A DNA stretch of 64,000 nucleotides from Candidatus Brevifilum fermentans (lineage in GTDB: Bacteria; Chloroflexota; Anaerolineae; Anaerolineales; Villigracilaceae). The stretch spans positions 18,602 to 82,601 of the forward strand of contig CAMCQT010000005.1 of assembly GCA_945877125.1 (NCBI GenBank), given 5' to 3'. Made by a program: the position numbers and the translations under genes. Positions 34,551 through 42,509 of the stretch are shown here, one piece after another. The stretch's first letter is position 1; each line of letters opens with the position of its first letter. A model generated the notes under the pieces. The model saw nothing but the letters and a program-made list of their open reading frames with translations. It ran no database searches and had not been told where the DNA came from.

Positions 34551-37271
34551 CTAATTTTTTACCATTGCATCCTGACGTATCTTTTCTGCGATCTTCGCTG
34601 CAATTAAGCCAAATCCGGCTGCAGGGTTTGCCATTGTAGCTAAAATAGTTTCAAGGATATCAGGCGCCATTCTTCGTATATTTCTCATGCGCCGCAGAAT
34701 GAAGTTTTCATCCGCATTTTCCTGCTTTGATAACTCCTGCCCAATTTCCTGAACCTCTGCTTTTAGGTCACCTTTATCCCGAACAGTCAAGTTACTTTTT
34801 TTGTCAATTTGAGTAAATATGGAATTTAATACCAACGCAAGTTGTTCTGCGCTTATACCATTTGTACTGTAGTCGTTTTGCCCCACAAATTTGGCGTTAT
34901 CCCGAACATGGATCCCGCCTTCAACATGCTGGGTGTAATTATTGATTGTTACATTGGCTGATTCACGCATTCTCGGTGAGATATGCTCTGTTGCGAAAGA
35001 GTTTGCCTGTCGAAGAGCATCCTCGGCAAAATCGCGTGTCGGCGCTCGTTTTGCCACTGTGATGAGTCTGCTTATGGTTTGCGTGTCTGTGTCGGAAATA
35101 TTATTTTTATTCTCTTCGGCGATTTGGAGAACGTGCTTAATATTTTCGTCGTATATCCTTTCATTTTCCCGAATTCTATCAAGCGCATAATTAGCGTCCT
35201 CAATTATTTGGGGAAGCAATTTTTTGGTATTCTCACATTCGCCAATTGCATCCTGATATGTCATCCCTGTCCAGTTTTCAGTTTTATATCTTAACCAATT
35301 TTTTTCAATGATGCCCAGTCTGTGATTTGCATCCCTGAGCGCATCGAGCATTTGACTTTGAACCCATCCCTTTTTTTTATTTGCAAATTCTTCAATTGAC
35401 CCTAATTTTAACCTTGCCTGATTGACCTGCTTGTAGGTTTCTTCAGCATTGGCTAGGAAATCCCTTTTTCGTTTGGTTAATTGACCCGCAAAAAATCGAT
35501 AGTTTTCATTCCAAACACTCATTTCATTGCTCAAGCGGTTGAGCGCAGAATAATTTCTTTTTATTTTTTGTTGAAATAAATTAGTCCCATCCCGTCTGAA
35601 TACTTCAAGCCTCTCCAATATCTGCTGTTCAAAGGTAGGGGTGGAGATACGGATATTCTCAATCTCGTCTATCGTATCACCCAGGGTCTTCTTCATCTGC
35701 GAATATTTGGTCTCTTCGTCTTTTAATAATGTTTCGTGTTGTCCTAACAGCGATTCGCAATCACTGTTCAAGTTGAGCAGGTCAGTGTGCAGTTGAGTAA
35801 AGTCAACTCCCTTGATTTGCTTTGCTTTACTTCCATACACATTGAATTTATCAATATATTTGTTCCCTTTTTCAACAATATCCGGGGCAGAATCCTTGAT
35901 TATTTGCTCAACATTTGCGATCAAAAAAAATGTGCGGCCTCCGTAATCCAATAATTCGCCGACTATTTTTTCGGCTTTTTGCTGACGATGGAATTCCTTA
36001 TCAAGAGATTGAATATCACTCTTGATTACGCTTACATTGGATAAAAGACGCTTCGACCTGTCGATTATTAGACTCAGGGAACTTTGTTTGATAATTAGAC
36101 CAGAGCCAATCATTGGGTCAATATTGGATATTTTTTCATCTTCCACTTGACTCAATGATTTTGAGGGCAGTTGGTGGCTGCCGATACATTTGCGCCATTC
36201 TGTATCCCGATCCTGGAAAGGATAAAAATAACGCAGACATTTATCCTGCACGTCCTGTGCAAGATCGATTTCTGTTTTGAAATGAACCTTGTTTACCCGC
36301 TCCTCCAACATTTCAAACTCTGCCCTAAGTTTTTTAAATTCCGACAGCGAGGCTTCTGCATCATCTTTCAGTCCGGGGAATTCATCGATATATTCCTTTG
36401 TGCGTCTTAATTTTTTCCAGCCATCCAGGCTTTGCTCCAGACTTGTGTCCAAGTGTGCTTTTAGTGATACAAAAATAGCATTAAATATATCAAGCTCGTA
36501 ACGGTCGGGTATTTTGTACTGAGTGGCGAAAATTCTGATGTAATCGAGTGACGAATTGCCCAACAAGACGCAGACCTTGGCTACAGCATATTCCCGATAT
36601 TCCTGTTCGTCGTCAGTTCGTTTCTTGAAACATTCAACTGCATAAGAGTAAGAGTCGTTGGCGATTTTCAAGGCCCACAAGACTTTATCGCCAGAATTCA
36701 AATCCCATTTCCTTATGTCGTTGACTATGGGATCAATGCCGTCAATCGCTTGTCTGAAATCTGCCAGTTCCTTCCGAACATCCTTCCTCAATTGTTCAAG
36801 TTTGTAATGTTCTGTCTGAACAAACTTTAAAGATCGCGATATTTCACTTATCTTTTCCCTTAACCCTCTTTTCTTTTGATTGATGAATGTGGACTGTGAG
36901 ATAACATTGTAATTGCTCTTAAAATCAACAAGTTGAACCAGGTTGACCCCCGTCTGAAACTTTATTGTTGGAATTTCCTCCCTGGAATAAAAAGCCTGTC
37001 CTTCCTGTAAAGATTTGTAAGCTTCCGCAAATCCAATTTGAGCGTCGTGATCATAGTCTGTAAATAAAACAGGTCTGGCAAAAATGGGCCATTGATCGGC
37101 CTCTTGAAATACCCGTTCACTAATTTTTTCGAATTCATTTGCAAGCGCTTTGTACTCCTGCACATCCCTGGGGTACCGCTTTGCATGAGTATAGGCATAG
37201 CTATAAAAAAATAAAAAACCGAGCGCGCACGCAGTCAGAAAGATAATAGCCGGAGTTAAAAGAGTTTCCAT
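34551..37271 (-). CDS. Membrane-anchored giant coiled-coil protein, unknown function
   Basis: A 906-aa protein. One N-terminal transmembrane helix (LLTPAIIFLTACALGFLFFYSYAYTHA) is followed by ~750 residues of mostly coiled coil (NQKKRGLREKISEISRSL, ELKKLRAEFEMLEERVNK). A conserved-looking tail follows: TINNYTQHVEGGIHVRDNAKFVGQND (about 770-800), then a helical bundle ending RRMAPDILETILATMANPAAGFG. Tails with a 'GxI.V.DNA..VGxND' strand segment plus a MAPDILE...NPAAG helix pair recur, as far as I recall, on unrelated bacterial effector-like proteins; the recollection is weak. The start is ATG 37271, GGAGGA 7 bases upstream. No enzyme motif is seen. It lies in the restriction-modification island but has its own leader. 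Confidence 0.65.
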   Translation of the reverse strand: METLLTPAIIFLTACALGFLFFYSYAYTHAKRYPRDVQEYKALANEFEKISERVFQEADQWPIFARPVLFTDYDHDAQIGFAEAYKSLQEGQAFYSREEIPTIKFQTGVNLVQLVDFKSNYNVISQSTFINQKKRGLREKISEISRSLKFVQTEHYKLEQLRKDVRKELADFRQAIDGIDPIVNDIRKWDLNSGDKVLWALKIANDSYSYAVECFKKRTDDEQEYREYAVAKVCVLLGNSSLDYIRIFATQYKIPDRYELDIFNAIFVSLKAHLDTSLEQSLDGWKKLRRTKEYIDEFPGLKDDAEASLSEFKKLRAEFEMLEERVNKVHFKTEIDLAQDVQDKCLRYFYPFQDRDTEWRKCIGSHQLPSKSLSQVEDEKISNIDPMIGSGLIIKQSSLSLIIDRSKRLLSNVSVIKSDIQSLDKEFHRQQKAEKIVGELLDYGGRTFFLIANVEQIIKDSAPDIVEKGNKYIDKFNVYGSKAKQIKGVDFTQLHTDLLNLNSDCESLLGQHETLLKDEETKYSQMKKTLGDTIDEIENIRISTPTFEQQILERLEVFRRDGTNLFQQKIKRNYSALNRLSNEMSVWNENYRFFAGQLTKRKRDFLANAEETYKQVNQARLKLGSIEEFANKKKGWVQSQMLDALRDANHRLGIIEKNWLRYKTENWTGMTYQDAIGECENTKKLLPQIIEDANYALDRIRENERIYDENIKHVLQIAEENKNNISDTDTQTISRLITVAKRAPTRDFAEDALRQANSFATEHISPRMRESANVTINNYTQHVEGGIHVRDNAKFVGQNDYSTNGISAEQLALVLNSIFTQIDKKSNLTVRDKGDLKAEVQEIGQELSKQENADENFILRRMRNIRRMAPDILETILATMANPAAGFGLIAAKIAEKIRQDAMVKN

Positions 37272-37421
37272 ATGACTGTCCTCCAAAATTCCTTTATTTA
37301 CATCTTATATACCTCAATAGATTGGACTCCCCCATAGCAAATTAATCATCTTTGTAAATATTTTACCTTTTTTTACAAGTTTTTCAACTGGCACGGCTGC
37401 GGCTTTCTTAAAGTCGAAAAA

Positions 37422-37526
37422 ATGTCTTTGCGAGGGGCGTTCTGTGCGACGAAGCAAGTTTCAAGTTTAAGAGTTTCGCCCATATAAGTGGAGATTGCTT
37501 CGGCAAAAACCGCCTTGCAACGACAT
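37422..37526. repeat. Dispersed palindromic element, copy 2
   Basis: ATGTCTTTGCGAG at the left and CTTGCAACGACAT at the right are inverted, with inner GACGAAGCAAG and GAGATTGCTTCG. It is a diverged member of the family at 2144. A 62-codon frame across it (minus strand) is only a by-product. It lies in the 37272-37838 gap, which otherwise holds element B and no gene. Confidence 0.75.
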
Positions 37527-37617
37527 GTCATGGATTTATCGATCTTCTTTGAGAAAGCCATACTGGCATGGCTTGATTAATCGAAATTTTAGATGCATCT
37601 TTTCTTTTTATATAATT

Positions 37618-37756
37618 GACCTCTTGCATAAGTAAGCAATAAATGGCATTTAATCCTTTTTGAACCACTGAGTCACAGAGACGCTGAGGAGAAAATATTA
37701 AAACTCTGTGACTCGGTGTCTCCGTGGTAAAGGTTCTGAGACTTTTGCGAGAGGTC
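37618..37756. mobile_element. Short inverted-repeat element B (MITE-like)
   Basis: GACCTCTTGCATAAGTA (37618-37634) and GACTTTTGCGAGAGGTC (37740-37756) are inverted. A second internal hairpin is made by CCACTGAGTCACAGAG and CTCTGTGACTCGGTGTCTCCGTGG. There is no ORF. Same orientation as element A. Confidence 0.75.
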
Positions 37757-37838
37757 TAATATTCCAGTTCTCTCCCGAAAATGACACTTTGATTTTTTGG
37801 GGAGATGTCTTCTGTGAAGCGGGACAGAGGGGGCTTAT

Positions 37839-38909
37839 TTACCCTTCCACGATCTTGACCTCATCCACAATTGCACCTTTGGCTGCGCAGGCTGTCAATT
37901 GCTCTGCGCTAAGCCCGACTACTCCGCGCAGGATTGTGCCTTGTAATGACCTGGCATTTTCAATTCTCGTATTTGTGAGGTCGGCTTTTGTAAAATTTGC
38001 GCCTGTGAGGTCGGCATGCCGAAAGTGCGCTCCATTGAGATTGGCTTCTGACAAATTTGCATCTATCAGAATTGTATCTCCAAGATTTGCATCCTCGAGA
38101 TTGGCATTACCAAGAATTGCGCCTTCCATATTCGAATGTTTGAAGTTGGCTTTTTGAAGATTTGAAGCCCAGAAATGGGCTTTTCGGAGGTAGGCATCCC
38201 GCATGTATATCTTTCTCAAGTCGGTCATTGATAAATAAGCATTGCCCAATTGTGCTCTTGATGCATCCAGAGTAGTAGGCTCAAAATTAGTAAGGTCATT
38301 ACCGCGTGCAAGCGAAAAAGATCGCCTCAGTACAATGACCAATGCCTGGCTCAGCGCATCCATTGATTCTGGATTATTTGGGTCAACATGACCGACACGC
38401 AAGAGCGATACAGCAAGATCAAAGACTTGACTATAAAACTTTGCGTATTCCTTCTGTAGGAAAGTTAGCAGCAGGATGGCTGCCCCAACCCTTGCCTCTA
38501 TCCTTTCACTTTCAAAGCCTTTTACCACGGATTGGAAGCGTGCTTCATCCAATTTTGCCTGTTCAAGAAGATAATCTTCATGTCGTTTTTTCTGATCGGC
38601 ATCATGCTGTTTTCTCCATTGCCAAAAGCCGACCGCGACCGCGGCAATAACGCCGAGCATAGATAACAACGCTGGTGAATTTGCCCAACACCAATTAGTC
38701 TCGTTTTGAAGTTTTTGCTTTTCGAGCGCTGTCACGGTCGGATCAATGGCTGGCGTCGCTTGTATGGTTGGCGTTGATGTAACCATCGGCGTGGCTGTAA
38801 CCGTCATTGTGACTTTCAATTGCGGAGCATTGGCAGCGGATACGTTTGTCGCAAGAATAAGCGCAAACGCACAGATAGTAATCAATAGGATAGGAATAGA
38901 TTTACGCAT
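37839..38909 (-). CDS. Membrane pentapeptide-repeat protein in the R-M operon
   Basis: A 356-aa protein. Signal-like N-terminus MRKSIPILLITICAFALILATN, a Thr/Pro linker (TVTATPMVTSTPTIQATP), a transmembrane segment near residue 80-100 (ALLSMLGVIAAVAVGFWQW), a charged helical stretch (KQHDADQKKRHEDYLLEQ), and from ~225 about 20 pentapeptide repeats A(D/N)LxX (LGNANLEDANLGDTILIDANLSEANLNGAHF). Such repeats form a right-handed quadrilateral beta helix. The C-terminus DEVKIVEG is identical to that of the upstream methyltransferase. The start is ATG 38909, 5 bases after the methyltransferase TGA; an overlapping GTG at 38918 is possible. Confidence 0.75.
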   Translation of the reverse strand: MRKSIPILLITICAFALILATNVSAANAPQLKVTMTVTATPMVTSTPTIQATPAIDPTVTALEKQKLQNETNWCWANSPALLSMLGVIAAVAVGFWQWRKQHDADQKKRHEDYLLEQAKLDEARFQSVVKGFESERIEARVGAAILLLTFLQKEYAKFYSQVFDLAVSLLRVGHVDPNNPESMDALSQALVIVLRRSFSLARGNDLTNFEPTTLDASRAQLGNAYLSMTDLRKIYMRDAYLRKAHFWASNLQKANFKHSNMEGAILGNANLEDANLGDTILIDANLSEANLNGAHFRHADLTGANFTKADLTNTRIENARSLQGTILRGVVGLSAEQLTACAAKGAIVDEVKIVEG

Positions 38910-38914
38910 GGCTG

Positions 38915-41900
38915 TCACTTCCCCTCCACAATCTTGACTTCATCCTCAGTTAACTCATACAACTCATACACCAATTGATCAATCTCCCTCTCCAAAGCGG
39001 ACGTATCCGCCTGCGGATTGCCCCCCTTCGCCGCCAGTATCCCATCTACAAGTTTGATAAAAGGTTTCTGTTCAGTTAAGGAAATAGGTTTTATTGGAAT
39101 TTGAGTTAGTGGCGTATAAAACAACTCCAACATTTCGCCTTTCCTTTTTCCTTTGTGATAGAGCCACAAAAAATAGAGCTTTGAATTTAATAGACCTAGC
39201 ACGTATTTAAGATCAATATTTTTATCTCTCTCTGTCATAAAATATACATCTGCGCTACCTGACCAAGGAACTTCATTGTATGCAAAAGCGTTTTGGTAGG
39301 ATCGTTGAGGGCATACTATCTTCTTGTTTAGAAAAACACCTAAATTCCGAGCAGCAAATATGACCCACCACTTTCCTAGTTTGAGTGCGGCTTGCATTTC
39401 GCCTCTATCAGCACTTCTAGCCTGTATAACTTTCTTGAATTGGTCAAAGTGTCTTTTAATATTTGGGTATTTATTAATGTCTAAGTCTCTTGTCGCGTAA
39501 ATTACATATTTCTCAGGTTGCAGATTAGAGGTGTATTTCTGAATATCAGAGTTCTTGAAAAAAGGTTGGATAATATCTCTTTCTTTTGACGAAAGATTAA
39601 GTTGTTTTATTTCATTTTTATCCAACACATACACACCATGATTAATGTATTTGGCATCTATTAATCCCTCTACTACATGGTGGTTGGCAATTTTGTCCAC
39701 GCCAGTTAGAATGCCTTGGCTTATATCACATATATCTCCAAGGGCTTTAATATTATTCTGCATCTTTTGTAACAATACTTGCGTGTGATCAATTGAATCT
39801 TTGGAGCTTCCACTAAGTCGGATGTACAAGTTAACACCTTCATAGAGACTAGATTGATCAATGCGTGAATAATCAGTTAGTTCATCAACTCCATTCATTA
39901 TGCTTTGTAAAATTGAAGAACTCACCCAACCTGAACGGCGAGTTGTATAACTTTCACACACAGCATCAGATCCTCTTATCTTTTGAAGTAGAGTTATCAT
40001 GTTGTGTTGCCCTGGTGCAGAGTCAAATATGTTTACTTCGTTAAAATTTACAAGTCGAATAATAGAGCTTCGAGCCTTGAAATCCATACGTAAATGTTTT
40101 GCACCATCAGATGTAATAAAGTAATTCGTTGTGATAAAAGATGTATAGCCACCGTCTTTTGATAAATCTAGTGCTAAATGAAAAAAGAAGTAAAACAAAT
40201 CCATTTTTCGGTGGTAATAACGCTTACCCTTTTCACTTTGTGCGATCTCCCTAAAAATATCTTTGTTGCCCCGTTCGCCAAGATATGGGGGATTGCCAAT
40301 TACTACATCAAACCCACTTTTTTCGTGAAAGACTTCTGAGAAATAGATCTCAAAATCAAATTGTTCCCGCCCGTCCGTAATCTGGTCAATTAAGCTGTCA
40401 ATCTTCTTTTTGTACTCTTGCTTCTTTATAGGGTTGGTTGCATTGAAGTACAACGGTTTCAGTGTTTCGAGCTCCGTGAATAGATGTACGTTGAATAAAT
40501 TTTTCTCAACGCCCAAAAGTGAATTGCCACAAACAATCTTATAGTCAAGGTTAGGCAAAGGCTTGATATTTTGAATATCATCCTCATCCACGATCAGCGA
40601 AAGCCACAGGCGCAACTTGGCAATTTCCACCGCGCCCGCGTCAATATCCACGCCGTAGAGCGAGTTTTCAATACACTGACGTTTGAAGTCGTAGACCGTC
40701 TTCTTGGTTTTTGTCCAAGTTCTCAACACATCACGAGCGCGCACGATCTCACTCATCATGCCCACAGGGAACGCGCCACTGCCCACCGCAGGGTCACAGA
40801 CCTTGATCGCCGCCAGTTTGTTATCCACCATCACGGCATGTTCGCGTATCTCTTCCGAGATGATCGGCTGATACTTTCTGGATGGATTCGACTCGGCGCG
40901 GGCTTCATGTTCGCGCAGGTTTTCGCCTTGTTGGATGAGCGTGGCAAGGTCATCCTTGCTGATCAAGGGCGGATGGTCATCCGCCCCTACAAATTCCGTC
41001 GCCAGGTAATTGATCAGACTTTGCTGGCACATGTAATGCACGATCTCGCGCGGGGTGTAATACACACCATATTGCTTGTTAAACTTGCTCTCGTCGCCCT
41101 TCTTACCGCTTTTCAACGCCTTCAAAAACTCATCGTAATTATCGGGGCGGATGGCGTTGAACTTCTCGTACGCCTTGCCGAGCAGTTCGGGGTCAATGGC
41201 TACCTCTTTTTCAAACGGCTCATCTTCGTTGACGGTGAAGTTATACAGGTCAAAGACATCCAGAATGCCCGTACCTTCCTCCGATGTCATTGCGAGGGCG
41301 CTCTTGCCCTTGCCCGAAGCAATCTCCCCATCGCCAAGAGACTGCTTCGTTCCTCGCAGTGACATTCCTTTATTTGAGAACAAGCTGTTCGATAAATTAA
41401 TGACCGTCTTTTCCCAGTTGTAATTTCCCATCGGGTCGAACAGTCCGCCGTTCAGGAAGGGAATCTTGCACTTGAAACGCTTGTAATAATAATCCTCGTC
41501 ACTGCGGTCAATGCGCAGGGCGTCATAAAACAAAGGCTCCAGCACATCGTTGAAGAAATCCTCGTAATCGCCATGCTGCTTCTCGAACAGTTCGCGCAAA
41601 AAATTCTTCGAGCCTTCGCCCCACTTGCCATCCTGCGGCACGCCAAACCAGCCCTTCTTTTGCAGGTAATACAAAAAGATGATCTGCCCCAGCAGTTTCT
41701 TGGCAAGGTTCACCGTATCAATGCCCTTGCTTTCAAAATCTGCCTTGGTCTTCGGGTTGGCCTTCACCGCCTTATCCAGCGCGCTTTTTACCTCAATGAA
41801 CAACCTGCGATATTCCCTGAAGAACTCATCCGTCACCTTCTCGATATTGAAGGCGCCCTCCAGATCTTCCAGAGTCGGATTATTTTCAATATCCTCCAGA

Positions 41901-42424
41901 ATAGGCTGGAACTGTCTTTGCGCGGTATGACTCTTTTCATGACTCCCCACCAGGAATGACCAACGCTTCGCGGGAGTGAACTCATCTGTGAGTTTTATCT
42001 GCCCGTCGGCATTCGCATCTAATTTAACTTCGAGCTTGACCAGCGAAAAGCGCCAATCCTCCCCGTTGGGAGAAACAAAAGCCACCAGCGCCGCATCCTT
42101 GTATGAGTCTGTGCCGTAATTGCCTTTCAAATACCCCGCAATGAAATTCCTCTGCATCGAACGCGCCCGCTCAATCGAGGCTTCCTTCTTCAAATACACG
42201 ATCAGAATATCAATACGTTTCTCATCACTGTCTTCATATTTCCCGATTCGCTCGTATTTGCTCACATAATCACTGTACGCATCAGGGATATATTGCCCCG
42301 TGCGTGTGATCGGCGCATCTTCATACCCATTCAGCAAATTCTTGATGAATGGCACAAAACGCACCTTATCAAAAACCGACTCAAAAGTTTCCCTGACGGT
42401 GTTGATCGAATTTAGTTTGCTCAT
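38915..42424 (-). CDS. Eco57I-type N6-adenine DNA methyltransferase, restriction-modification subunit
   Basis: A 1169-aa protein of the type IIG/Eco57I-like class. Residues 1-~230 form an N-terminal module with DILIVYLKKEASIERARSMQ. The AdoMet motif I is VCDPAVGSGAFPVGMM (~555), and the catalytic motif IV is VVIGNPPYLGERGN (~720), typical of N6-adenine methylases. The C-terminal ~400 residues fit a target-recognition region. Residues ~354-381 (MSLRGTKQSLGDGEIAS...) are translated from a palindromic repeat inserted in frame. Downstream of the PLD-helicase by 85 bases and directly upstream of the pentapeptide gene. With the helicase it would methylate host DNA and restrict foreign DNA; sequence specificity is unknown. 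Confidence 0.88.
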   Translation of the reverse strand: MSKLNSINTVRETFESVFDKVRFVPFIKNLLNGYEDAPITRTGQYIPDAYSDYVSKYERIGKYEDSDEKRIDILIVYLKKEASIERARSMQRNFIAGYLKGNYGTDSYKDAALVAFVSPNGEDWRFSLVKLEVKLDANADGQIKLTDEFTPAKRWSFLVGSHEKSHTAQRQFQPILEDIENNPTLEDLEGAFNIEKVTDEFFREYRRLFIEVKSALDKAVKANPKTKADFESKGIDTVNLAKKLLGQIIFLYYLQKKGWFGVPQDGKWGEGSKNFLRELFEKQHGDYEDFFNDVLEPLFYDALRIDRSDEDYYYKRFKCKIPFLNGGLFDPMGNYNWEKTVINLSNSLFSNKGMSLRGTKQSLGDGEIASGKGKSALAMTSEEGTGILDVFDLYNFTVNEDEPFEKEVAIDPELLGKAYEKFNAIRPDNYDEFLKALKSGKKGDESKFNKQYGVYYTPREIVHYMCQQSLINYLATEFVGADDHPPLISKDDLATLIQQGENLREHEARAESNPSRKYQPIISEEIREHAVMVDNKLAAIKVCDPAVGSGAFPVGMMSEIVRARDVLRTWTKTKKTVYDFKRQCIENSLYGVDIDAGAVEIAKLRLWLSLIVDEDDIQNIKPLPNLDYKIVCGNSLLGVEKNLFNVHLFTELETLKPLYFNATNPIKKQEYKKKIDSLIDQITDGREQFDFEIYFSEVFHEKSGFDVVIGNPPYLGERGNKDIFREIAQSEKGKRYYHRKMDLFYFFFHLALDLSKDGGYTSFITTNYFITSDGAKHLRMDFKARSSIIRLVNFNEVNIFDSAPGQHNMITLLQKIRGSDAVCESYTTRRSGWVSSSILQSIMNGVDELTDYSRIDQSSLYEGVNLYIRLSGSSKDSIDHTQVLLQKMQNNIKALGDICDISQGILTGVDKIANHHVVEGLIDAKYINHGVYVLDKNEIKQLNLSSKERDIIQPFFKNSDIQKYTSNLQPEKYVIYATRDLDINKYPNIKRHFDQFKKVIQARSADRGEMQAALKLGKWWVIFAARNLGVFLNKKIVCPQRSYQNAFAYNEVPWSGSADVYFMTERDKNIDLKYVLGLLNSKLYFLWLYHKGKRKGEMLELFYTPLTQIPIKPISLTEQKPFIKLVDGILAAKGGNPQADTSALEREIDQLVYELYELTEDEVKIVEGK
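41284..41365. repeat. Dispersed palindromic element, copy 3, inside the methyltransferase CDS
   Basis: ATGTCATTGCGAG at 41284-41296 and CTCGCAGTGACAT at 41353-41365 are inverted. Inner arms are GAAGCAATCTC and GACTGCTTCG. Read in the gene's frame it gives MSLRGTKQSLGDGEIASGKG and then KSALAMTS. The frame is kept and there is no stop. Confidence 0.9.
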
Positions 42425-42442
42425 GGTTCAAATTCCTCTGCC

Positions 42443-42497
42443 CCTTCCCCCAAATCCGCTCTTTGGACATCGTGCCCGTAGGGTATTTGGGGGAAGG
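42443..42497. repeat. Inverted repeat in the helicase-methyltransferase spacer
   Basis: CCTTCCCCCAAAT (42443-42455) and ATTTGGGGGAAGG (42485-42497) are a perfect 13-bp inverted repeat separated by 29 bases. There is no T run, so it could be an mRNA hairpin between the two genes or another repeat type. Confidence 0.75.
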
Positions 42498-42509
42498 CTG
42501 GGATGGGGG

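Noticed and set aside
37373..37561. A 62-codon minus-strand frame.
   Set aside because: It is the read-through of a palindromic repeat, with no ribosome site; not a gene.
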